A stretch of DNA of 14,164 nucleotides from DATMYQ01 sp035560935 (GTDB lineage: Bacteria > Bacillota > Negativicutes > Sporomusales > Sporomusaceae): NCBI GenBank assembly GCA_035560935.1, contig DATMYQ010000142.1, positions 1 to 14,164 of the forward strand. Direction: 5' to 3'. This document shows positions 6,221 through 13,151 of this stretch, piece after piece (positions within the stretch are counted from its first letter, which is position 1; each line of letters opens with the position of its first letter). The position numbers and the translations under genes were made by a program. The notes beneath the pieces are model-generated. The model saw nothing but the letters and a program-made list of their open reading frames with translations. It did not search any database and was not told the origin of the DNA.

Positions 6221-7159
6221 TCATTCATTTTGACAATGACTAATGATCAAATCTGCTTGCTGCTCTAGTGAAATCCGATTCTCTGGGCGGGTCAGACGAA
6301 ATACCTCCGCCTGCGTCGCCATCCCCACACACTGGGTAAAGTGCGATTGTTGCAAACCCAAACTAGCCATGACTTCTACTCTGTATATGTTTTCCATAAT
6401 GACCCTAGCCTTTTCCAATCCGCTAAGCGGCTCAATCACGACCCTTTCACAGGGTCCGATAACAATTTCATAAATTCGGCCAACCGGCGCCGGCAGTTCC
6501 CAAAACCCCTCCTGAACCGGAACCGCATACTTATCTTCGTCGATAAGCACCTGATGGAATTGGCTTACGTCCAGTCCGATCATCTCTGCGCTACTTCCCC
6601 ACAACTTCTGTTGAGGATATCCGGGTTGTACAAAATAGATTCCCTGGTCATCGCGTTGAATCGCCGAAACATCATCCGACAGCATGGAAAATCCTCGTTT
6701 CCTCAGTTCCGCGACAATGGTCGATTTGCCGGCGCCGGATGCTCCGGTAAATATCACGCCACGTTGGTTCATTACCACCGTACTGCCATGCAATGGCGCC
6801 ATTCCCCGCTGCATCAGCAAAATTCCCATGCTCGTACCCAAAAGATATAACTTGATTATGGCCAAATCTACTTTATCATATGGATGTACAAGTATTTCAT
6901 CACCGCCAGAAACATAAAACGCAGCCACCTTATCTACCAAGAAAAGGAATTTATTCTTTTCCGGACAACAATATTTGGCGCCCGTAAAAGGTTCGCGGGG
7001 AATAAACCGCGAAAGATCTTCATATTTGACAGCAATATCCACATCGGCATCATCAGTAAGCTGAAGTTCCGACAATTCTATTTCCGAATCAATCCGAATG
7101 CCGTATGCGGAATATCGGTACCGCTTGCCATTCCCTTTATTGGTCTGAATTTGTCGCAT
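6221..7159 (-). CDS. HPr-kinase-like lasso peptide kinase
   Basis: Probable ATP-dependent kinase that phosphorylates the C-terminal serine of the lasso peptide. The 312-aa protein has an N-terminal domain of unclear fold (about 1-110) and a C-terminal HprK-type P-loop domain: LHGSTVV with His124, Walker A GASGAGKS at 139-146, and LSDDVS with Asp162 and Asp163. These match the layout of HPr kinase and of the kinases reported for paeninodin and related Bacillota lasso peptides. Both precursors end in Ser, A1 in an acidic context (DDKS). The frame extends to a GTG at 7270, but the ATG at 7159 with AAGGA 9 nt upstream starts just before a plausible domain, so 7159 is preferred. It is the first gene of the lasso block, with a 100-nt gap upstream and 65 nt before B1. 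The general HPr kinase of carbon control is unlikely because the N-terminal half and the context differ. Confidence 0.85.
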   Translation of the reverse strand: MRQIQTNKGNGKRYRYSAYGIRIDSEIELSELQLTDDADVDIAVKYEDLSRFIPREPFTGAKYCCPEKNKFLFLVDKVAAFYVSGGDEILVHPYDKVDLAIIKLYLLGTSMGILLMQRGMAPLHGSTVVMNQRGVIFTGASGAGKSTIVAELRKRGFSMLSDDVSAIQRDDQGIYFVQPGYPQQKLWGSSAEMIGLDVSQFHQVLIDEDKYAVPVQEGFWELPAPVGRIYEIVIGPCERVVIEPLSGLEKARVIMENIYRVEVMASLGLQQSHFTQCVGMATQAEVFRLTRPENRISLEQQADLIISHCQNE

Positions 7160-7183
7160 ATGTCTTGTTCCTTTTCTTTTTCG

Positions 7184-7210
7184 ATTATTCTCTATTGCTT
7201 CGCATATCAA
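7184..7210 (-). promoter_or_regulatory. Weak candidate promoter ahead of the lasso block
   Basis: The 100-nt gap between the sugar-transferase stop and the kinase start contains, on the minus strand, TTGATA and AATAAT separated by 15 nt, ending about 24 nt before the kinase ATG. The boxes resemble sigma-A elements but the spacing is short. The gap is the longest one upstream of the precursors, so it is a sensible place for an internal promoter. A 5-bp GGTGA/TCACC stem also lies in the gap at 7231-7255, with no further structure I can defend. Confidence 0.2.
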
Positions 7211-7259
7211 CGACGGGCTTCCCTCTGCTAGGTGACGGCAAAACCTATATTCACCAGAT

Positions 7260-7859
7260 TCATCGCCCACTAATGGCCTTCAACGTTTTCATAATTAATT
7301 GGAAATCCAGCGTCAGGCTCCGTTCTTCCACATAGCGTTCACAATACGCCAGTTTGGCCGGTAAAACCACTTCAACATACATTTTTTCCGGATCTGGCGC
7401 CGATCCCAGCAGAGCATTCTCATCCCGGTATTGTATGGACGCAAAATCAGTAAGCCCCGGCGGAACAGAAAGAACATTTTTACGCACAGCCTCGGGATAA
7501 TACGCGACATATTTCGGTACCTCCGGGCGCGGCCCCACCAGACTCATGTCTCCTAACACAACATTCAGCAACTGCGGCAGTTCATCCAATTTGTATTTTC
7601 GCAAAAAGGCTCCTGCCCTGGTAATACGCCGGTCTGCCCCCACAGTAATCTGCGTTCCCAGCCGTTCGGCGTTGTTAACCATCGTGCGAAATTTGAAGAT
7701 CCGAAAAATTTTCCCATGCCGTCCCACACGTTCCTGCCGGAAAAATATCGTTCCCGGATCATCCAGTTTGATCCAAATCGCTATGGCGGCAAATACCGGC
7801 AATAAGAGAAGCACCCCCGGAACCGTGAACAACAAATCAAACAGCCGTTTAGCCAGCAT
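7260..7859 (-). CDS. Small phosphoglycosyl transferase (PglC/WcaJ C-terminal type)
   Basis: Transfers a sugar-1-phosphate from a UDP-sugar to a membrane polyprenyl phosphate, the first membrane step of glycan assembly. The 199-aa protein is the minimal monotopic form: one N-terminal re-entrant hydrophobic segment (residues 8-30, with a central Pro), then FRQERVG, KFRTM (near 56-60), the catalytic Asp92-Glu93 in DELPQL, and GDMSLVGPRPE (103-113). These are the hallmark motifs of the bacterial sugar transferase family. It overlaps the aminotransferase stop by 11 nt, so the two are coupled. An aminotransferase joined to a PglC-sized enzyme resembles UDP-amino-sugar (bacillosamine-like) priming, but the sugar cannot be read from sequence. 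Its place directly before the lasso kinase is odd and leaves open a role in peptide decoration. Family certain; substrate unknown. Confidence 0.92.
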   Translation of the reverse strand: MLAKRLFDLLFTVPGVLLLLPVFAAIAIWIKLDDPGTIFFRQERVGRHGKIFRIFKFRTMVNNAERLGTQITVGADRRITRAGAFLRKYKLDELPQLLNVVLGDMSLVGPRPEVPKYVAYYPEAVRKNVLSVPPGLTDFASIQYRDENALLGSAPDPEKMYVEVVLPAKLAYCERYVEERSLTLDFQLIMKTLKAISGR

Positions 7860-9024
7860 GGGATAATTCCCCTTTAGCCAATATTCCCTGCACTGCCTGG
7901 ATCACCCGGTTCTGGTCCCCTTCCGTCATCTTGGTATACAATGGCAAGCTCACCGCACTTTGATACGCAGTAAACGCCCGGGGGAAATCGTCCGCCTGCA
8001 GCTTATACGCATCACGCCAGTAGGGATGGATGTGTAGCGGAATAAAATGCACGCTGCAGCCGATTCCCGTTTTTGCCATTTGATTAATGAATTCCTCTCT
8101 GTTGATCCCACACTCCGGATTCAGGCGAGCCGCATAAATATGCCAGGCATGGCCGCTATTGCCTGGAGGCTTCGGTGGGAGCAGAACCGGGTAGTTCTGA
8201 AACGCCTCATCATACCGCTCCGCCATCTGCTGCCGTTTACGCTGGAACGACCAGGCCTTTTTCAACTGATGAATGCCGATGGATGCGGCAATATCCGTCA
8301 TATTATATTTGAACCCGGGAGCTATAATTTCGTAATACCAGCTGGGTACCTCCGAAGTATAACGATCAAATGCATCTCTGTTGATCCCATGCAGCCGCAT
8401 AATCCGGCAGCGTTTGGCAATGTCGGCATTCCGCGTTACCACCATCCCGCCTTCACCGGTCGTAATGGTTTTTGTGGCGTAGAAACTAAATACCGTTACA
8501 TCACTTCTCAGACTGCCGACCAGCTCCCCGTCATAGACTGTGGGTAACGCATGGGCTGCATCCTCAACGACCCGCAAGTCATATTTCTCGGCAATCGCCA
8601 GGATCTGATTCATCGCACAGGCCAAACCCGCAAAATGAACCGGTATAATCGCTTTTGTCCGGGAAGTAATGGCCGGTTCAATCTTCGCCGCGTCAATATT
8701 GAAAGTTTCCGGATCAATATCCACAAATACCGGGTCCGCGCCCAGATAGCGAATGACTTCGGCTGTTGCGGTAAAAGTATAGGGTGTGGTAATCACTTCA
8801 TCTCCCGGACCAATTCCGATAGCTTCCAATGCCAGATGCAGCCCGGCTGTTGCCGAATTAACCGCGATGGCTTCCACATTGTTACCGATAAAATCAGCAA
8901 ATTCCCTTTCAAACTGTTTCGTTTTCGCTCCTGTTGTCAGCCATCCCGAACGGAGTGAACTGACGACTTCGGCAATCTCTTCCTCTCCAATATCCGGCAA
9001 GGCGAACGGAATAAAATTGTTCAT
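7849..9024 (-). CDS. DegT/DnrJ/EryC1 (ArnB/PglE-type) PLP sugar aminotransferase
   Basis: PLP-dependent enzyme that converts a nucleotide-linked keto sugar to an amino sugar. The 391-aa protein starts MNNFIPFALPDIGEEEI and then has RSGWLTTG near residue 30. The body carries TTPYTFTATAE, a VEDAAHALP segment for cofactor binding, and the Schiff-base lysine Lys185 in FSFYATKTITTGEGGM. The pattern and length match ArnB/PglE/PseC-like sugar aminotransferases. The ATG at 9024 (GGGAGGG 8 nt upstream) is preferred over the frame opening at 9048. It is coupled by overlap to the phosphoglycosyl transferase, so its product is likely that enzyme's UDP-sugar donor. The dehydratase that would make its keto-sugar substrate is not in this window and must be encoded elsewhere or upstream. 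Confidence 0.92.
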   Translation of the reverse strand: MNNFIPFALPDIGEEEIAEVVSSLRSGWLTTGAKTKQFEREFADFIGNNVEAIAVNSATAGLHLALEAIGIGPGDEVITTPYTFTATAEVIRYLGADPVFVDIDPETFNIDAAKIEPAITSRTKAIIPVHFAGLACAMNQILAIAEKYDLRVVEDAAHALPTVYDGELVGSLRSDVTVFSFYATKTITTGEGGMVVTRNADIAKRCRIMRLHGINRDAFDRYTSEVPSWYYEIIAPGFKYNMTDIAASIGIHQLKKAWSFQRKRQQMAERYDEAFQNYPVLLPPKPPGNSGHAWHIYAARLNPECGINREEFINQMAKTGIGCSVHFIPLHIHPYWRDAYKLQADDFPRAFTAYQSAVSLPLYTKMTEGDQNRVIQAVQGILAKGELSHAG

Positions 9025-9063
9025 GATTTCATCCCTCCCAACGCACATTTTTATTCTTAGCCA

Positions 9064-10242
9064 CTATGTACACCGACTGACAAAGTTTATTATCCTGCGC
9101 TTCATTCCTGACACTGGCGATATAAAATAATACAGGAAATATAATTTCCCCGGCAAAGCAATCGAAACATGATCTTCCGCCGCCGGTAAAAAACTTCTCG
9201 CCAAGTAGGTTAACCGGTCCATCCAGCGTGAGTGCAAATACAGTTGATATGTCTTCTGCCGAAAAAATCTCACGACGATCTCATTGTTGCTTTTTAAGCT
9301 ATAATCATGATCATAGATGAAACGCATCGCCATTTTAGCCAATTTCCGGGCTTTCAAATCTTTCACCGCAATAGCATAAACAGCTTCCGGCAACGGCGTA
9401 TCAAAAACCTTTTTTGTCAGCAGCAGTGTCTGGTTCAGCACTGGATTCACTTTCATTTTTTCCGCCAGTTGATACAACCGGTTCCATGAAAAATCATCAC
9501 TGCGAATCCAAACGTCTATATCCTTCAGCCAATGCAGGCGAAACCAGGAATGAAACGCACCGTGGAGCATCAAATATATTAAAAGTTCTTCCGTATTGAT
9601 TATTTTTATTTTTTTCCCCGCCAGATCCATTTCCGTGCGCTTGCCCGATTTCACCACTTTCCCCCATTCGTAATAACCCAAACGCCAGTGGATCTCCAGG
9701 TAGATTTTCTTTTCCGGATGCCAGATTTCAATATGCTGATTAGATTTCATCCACTCCAAAAATTTCGGTTCATTCATCGGTGAACTCGGTTCTGTGATTT
9801 GAAATCCATGCTGCGCCGCAATACCCTGAACCTTAAACACATCTTCCGGTTCAATCAAAATATCCAGATCGCGCGACGGTCGAAGCGACACATCGCCGTA
9901 AAGACGCTGCGCGATAGGGAACCCCTTCATCACGGTTACGCGTATCCCATGATATTCCATCACATGAATCAGGTCCAAAAATCCGGCAATCATCTGGAAT
10001 GTTTTGCTGGTTTGTCTCCGATAAGCAAACCGAAGCTGTTCCAGAACATGCGTGGGAACCTCAACAAATTTGTTCACGCTGAGATACCGGTAGATCAGAG
10101 GAAAAAGACGATGATGGAAAGCTAAATAAACAAACAGCTCCCAATCCATATCTCCGTCTTGCACAAGCGCTTTGACCTCGGTCTGTTTTGTTTCAACGCT
10201 CATCTGTGAACAGGAAACCACCAATTCAAATTCCTTTGACAT
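9064..10242 (-). CDS. NTP_transf_5-type nucleotidyltransferase-fold protein
   Basis: Member of the little-studied nucleotidyltransferase family (PF14907 type) found in RiPP and polysaccharide clusters. In the 392-aa protein the core motifs are VMKG (Lys106-Gly107), LYGDVSLRPSRDLDILI with the metal-binding pair Asp125 and Asp127, and a later YLEIHWRL segment with Glu183 and His185, the third acidic site of the fold. The rest is helical with no clear domain. A related protein in the Bacillus pseudomycoidin lasso cluster is reported to modify the phosphorylated C-terminus with hexose, so a step after the kinase is plausible here. Against this, two sugar genes separate it from the kinase, and such proteins also occur in glycan loci without RiPPs. 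AGGAGG lies 11 nt before the ATG at 10242. It is spaced 37 nt from the upstream GT gene and 39 nt from the aminotransferase. Confidence 0.8.
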   Translation of the reverse strand: MSKEFELVVSCSQMSVETKQTEVKALVQDGDMDWELFVYLAFHHRLFPLIYRYLSVNKFVEVPTHVLEQLRFAYRRQTSKTFQMIAGFLDLIHVMEYHGIRVTVMKGFPIAQRLYGDVSLRPSRDLDILIEPEDVFKVQGIAAQHGFQITEPSSPMNEPKFLEWMKSNQHIEIWHPEKKIYLEIHWRLGYYEWGKVVKSGKRTEMDLAGKKIKIINTEELLIYLMLHGAFHSWFRLHWLKDIDVWIRSDDFSWNRLYQLAEKMKVNPVLNQTLLLTKKVFDTPLPEAVYAIAVKDLKARKLAKMAMRFIYDHDYSLKSNNEIVVRFFRQKTYQLYLHSRWMDRLTYLARSFLPAAEDHVSIALPGKLYFLYYFISPVSGMKRRIINFVSRCT

Positions 10243-10279
10243 AATAAGCTATGCCTCCTGAAACCTGGTTAATTACTTA

Positions 10280-11377
10280 TCAGATAATTTCCCGATAGAA
10301 ACTCAATAGTTTTTCCCGTTCGGAATTCCAGTTAAACGTCTCCGCAATGGCCCGTTTACCGTTTTCACCCATTTTTTTGCTTTTTAACGGATCATTTAAT
10401 ATGGATTGAATCGCTTCCGCAATCGCTTCCGCGTTCAATGGATCCACACAAATTCCACAACCGGTTTTTTCAACCACTTCTCGCCATAGGGGAAAATTTG
10501 ATGCAATGACCGGAATTCCGGCTGCCATATATTCAAACAACTTATTGGGTTGCGCGTTAATATGGTTGGGCACGGGATGAAACAACACCAAACCCGCTTT
10601 CGCCCGGTTTAAAATGTTGCCCACCTGCCGGCGGTCAACCTGACCCATTTCCTGCACCTTGTCCCATCCAGACATCGCTGACACTTTCAGTCGCGTCGCC
10701 GGACTTTCGAACGTTCCGGCCAGAGACAGCCTGGCATTGACCTTGTCCATCGCCGTAACCATTTCCTCGATGCCGCGAATCAGCGAAATTCCACCAATAT
10801 AACATATCATTTCTTCTTTAGGAACATCCGTGTCTATGGATTCAAACTCGTCGAGTCTGGGATAGTTATTGATATTGGCATGATGCTTCGAGAATGGCGC
10901 AAAGCGTTCAGTAATCAACGGTGTAGCCCCAATCACTCCGGCAAAATTTTTCACGCATACATTCTCAAATTTTTCGACTCCCCACGCCAATGGTTTTCTA
11001 ATGTATTTTTTAATCCAGGGCTTGGAAAGTATTTGCCGGGGAAGGTCTTCGTGGGAATCATAAACCGTCTTTTTCCCTTTCATCGCCAGCCAGACACCAT
11101 ACGGCAACAGTTCCGGATCGTGAAAGTGATATAAATCCGCATTGATAGACAGTGCCGTGCGATACACCTTGCGCGCCGTTACCACCATACGTTTTGTGCG
11201 GTCACCATGGTCAGCTGCAATGCAGTGCATTGTCACTTTTGTGTTTTGCTTTACCTTTGCTCCGGCATACACCAGGTGCACGTCCATTCCCGCTTCAACC
11301 AGCGACTCACATTCTTTCACCAATATTCGAATATCATTACCGGAATGCGCCGAAGTAAAATGACATATCCGTTTCAT
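10280..11377 (-). CDS. GT4-family glycosyltransferase (GT-B fold)
   Basis: Cytosolic or membrane-associated retaining glycosyltransferase that probably adds one sugar to a lipid-linked glycan. The 365-aa protein starts MKRICHFTSAHSGNDIRI and has FHDPEL near residues 85-90, typical of an exopolysaccharide GT4 subgroup. The C-terminal domain carries the nucleotide-sugar motif PNKLFEYMAAGIPVIASN with Glu282, then a GCGICVDP turn. The frame runs up to 11467, but the ATG at 11377 has GGAG 6 nt upstream and begins directly with the Rossmann strand, so it is chosen. It lies 47 nt after the FemAB-like gene and 37 nt before the nucleotidyltransferase gene. Donor and acceptor cannot be told. Confidence 0.9.
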   Translation of the reverse strand: MKRICHFTSAHSGNDIRILVKECESLVEAGMDVHLVYAGAKVKQNTKVTMHCIAADHGDRTKRMVVTARKVYRTALSINADLYHFHDPELLPYGVWLAMKGKKTVYDSHEDLPRQILSKPWIKKYIRKPLAWGVEKFENVCVKNFAGVIGATPLITERFAPFSKHHANINNYPRLDEFESIDTDVPKEEMICYIGGISLIRGIEEMVTAMDKVNARLSLAGTFESPATRLKVSAMSGWDKVQEMGQVDRRQVGNILNRAKAGLVLFHPVPNHINAQPNKLFEYMAAGIPVIASNFPLWREVVEKTGCGICVDPLNAEAIAEAIQSILNDPLKSKKMGENGKRAIAETFNWNSEREKLLSFYREII

Positions 11378-11424
11378 AAAATACTCCTTTTGTACAACAC
11401 TGCCGCTATCAGCCTTATCCCGGA

Positions 11425-12240
11425 TTAAATCCGGCGGTATCGTGCAGGCATCAACCGATGCTTCCATTTATTGTTAACAATTCCAGCCAAAAAAACACTT
11501 TTAAGCTGCCCGCCAAACTGCGCTTTGAATTTTGTCGGTCCATGCTCTTGTTCCAGTACGGCTCCACCCAGATCAACCAACGGAACCGCCTCCGCCTGAA
11601 ATTGTTTTATTGCACTCCAGAGGCAAAATTCGCTGTAACTTTCTCCGTTGAACCGTCTGCCGCCGAGCCAATAAACCGGATAATCTCCCCGGAGAAAGAA
11701 CATGCCGGAAACCAGTTCACCATTATGATACGCACCAATCAGGCTGTACCAATGAGGATTCTGTATTATATTTTTAATCAGCGGCCATGGCTGCTGGTTA
11801 AATTTTTTTACGTTGGAGGTATTTGAATAAAGATCATACCATTGCCTGACCTCAGTTTCGTCAGTGATATTTTTTATCAGAACATTATCCCGCAAGCCGC
11901 GCCGGATAAGATTTTTCGTTTTGCTTTTCATTTGATCTTCCCAGTTTACCGGTCCATCAAAGTCAATAACGAAAGTGTCCTGCCGCTCAATAATATTTCC
12001 CCGCCAGTCTGCGGCGTCACAATCCGTCACCTGAATGAAGACTTCCGCAGCTTCTCTGGCAACAGGAACTTTCAAAATATCGGCAACATGTTTTAATTGC
12101 GCACAATAAACATAGGCCCGGCACACGCCAACGATGGGTCTTGCTTTGCCATACACCGAAAACTCTTGGCAGGCATCTACTTTCAGCAATTTATTTTTCG
12201 CCCAAACGCGGGAAAACTCACCGTCATTTAAAATAGTCAT
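11425..12240 (-). CDS. FemAB/GNAT-like (BioF2-type) acyl- or aminoacyl-transferase
   Basis: Probable transferase of the FemAB-related GNAT superfamily seen in exopolysaccharide and peptidoglycan-modifying loci. The 271-aa protein has a central SKTKNLIRRGLRDN segment and the pattern GELVSGMFFL, then YWLGGRRFNG, then LVDLGGAV followed by KFKAQFGG near the C-terminus, which match the second GNAT domain of this group (VDLGG and F-K-x-x-F-G). I see no signal peptide or membrane segment. The acceptor could be a glycan amine, which would suit the amino-sugar enzymes next door. The ATG at 12240 follows a GGAAAGG. A TTG at 12258 with GGGAGGGG 6 nt upstream is a real alternative start that would add six residues. 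It sits 19 nt after the deacetylase stop. Confidence 0.78.
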   Translation of the reverse strand: MTILNDGEFSRVWAKNKLLKVDACQEFSVYGKARPIVGVCRAYVYCAQLKHVADILKVPVAREAAEVFIQVTDCDAADWRGNIIERQDTFVIDFDGPVNWEDQMKSKTKNLIRRGLRDNVLIKNITDETEVRQWYDLYSNTSNVKKFNQQPWPLIKNIIQNPHWYSLIGAYHNGELVSGMFFLRGDYPVYWLGGRRFNGESYSEFCLWSAIKQFQAEAVPLVDLGGAVLEQEHGPTKFKAQFGGQLKSVFLAGIVNNKWKHRLMPARYRRI

Positions 12241-12259
12241 TGTGCCTTTCCAAACCAAA

Positions 12260-13132
12260 TTATTCCCCTCCCAAAAACTGTTTTGTAGCTTCCGCCGCTG
12301 ATCGGCACAAATGTATTTCTCTACGCTTCAGCCCCCGGAAAAACTGTCGCCAAAACTGTCGCGACTCCGGATCAAAATTACCAATATGCGCCATATAACT
12401 ATGCAAATGTTTTGGTTTCAGCTCCATTTTCATCAGTCGCAGGTGCAACGGCCTGGTATGTACCAGCGAACTTGCAAACTGGGGCGTTACCGGAAAGGAC
12501 CAGTGTTTGATCCGTCGTTTGGGAGGATTAAGGTCAAGCTGTTCCTCGTTATAATTAATACCAACTCCTTCGCGATTCAGCAGCTTCACATAAGATTTTG
12601 AAGAATATTGATATGTGTTTTCCATCGTTTTAAAGTTTGTCACCATATATTTAATGCCGAATTTTTCTGCGATCTTATCGGTTACACCCAATTCCCAGGC
12701 ATGTCCGGGCGGAACAAAATACTTTGTCGGCCCCAGTCCCGATTTTTTCAGCATCTCCATCCCCATACCGAAGTGAGTCTCTTGCACGTCATAATCAATG
12801 CGTTGATCATGCTCCAGATCGTAAAATTCCGTTTGTGTCCCATTTGCAGAGTGATCCCAACCATGAAAAGCCAGCTCCCAGTACTCCCTGTTCTTGTCCA
12901 AAAGACGTAGGATATTGTTCCATTCATAAGTTTGTTGATATTCTTTATTAGTACTGTTAAGCCAGGCTGTGGAAAAAGCCAGCATCACCGTAATACCAAA
13001 TTCTTTTGCCAGATCCACGATAACCTGATAGTGTCCCATCCCGATTCTTTGTTTTGAAAATATAGGGGCGCCAATTGTCGGCATTCCACAGTCGTCGACC
13101 ACCAGGTAAAACGAACTTTTTTTTGTGTCCAT
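12260..13132 (-). CDS. Polysaccharide-deacetylase-like (CE4/NodB-type) protein
   Basis: Likely metal-dependent hydrolase acting on N-acetyl groups of sugars. The 290-aa protein keeps the family metal site: the Asp pair at 13-14 (LVVDD) and the histidines His90 and His94 in AFHGWDHS, with a later YFVPPGHAWE motif (His144). It has no signal peptide, so it probably acts on cytosolic or lipid-linked intermediates. GAGG lies 6 nt before the ATG. Gaps of 19 nt on both sides place it firmly in the glycan operon. The FHGWDHS spacing and long inserts differ from classical NodB, so it may belong to a divergent subgroup. The fold assignment is good; the reaction is inferred. Confidence 0.82.
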   Translation of the reverse strand: MDTKKSSFYLVVDDCGMPTIGAPIFSKQRIGMGHYQVIVDLAKEFGITVMLAFSTAWLNSTNKEYQQTYEWNNILRLLDKNREYWELAFHGWDHSANGTQTEFYDLEHDQRIDYDVQETHFGMGMEMLKKSGLGPTKYFVPPGHAWELGVTDKIAEKFGIKYMVTNFKTMENTYQYSSKSYVKLLNREGVGINYNEEQLDLNPPKRRIKHWSFPVTPQFASSLVHTRPLHLRLMKMELKPKHLHSYMAHIGNFDPESRQFWRQFFRGLKRREIHLCRSAAEATKQFLGGE

Positions 13133-13151
13133 ACTATACCTCAGCCTTGAT

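Noticed and set aside
7199..7262. Plus-strand GGCAAAACC near 7236, resembling the start of a c-di-GMP-I (GEMM) riboswitch
   Set aside because: The second conserved block (GGGACGCAAAGCC-like) and the closing stem are missing, and the plus strand has no gene downstream.
7160..7270. Longer kinase start at the GTG at 7270
   Set aside because: The extra 37 residues are unlike a folded domain and overlap the previous gene's stop; the ATG at 7159 has its own AAGGA site.
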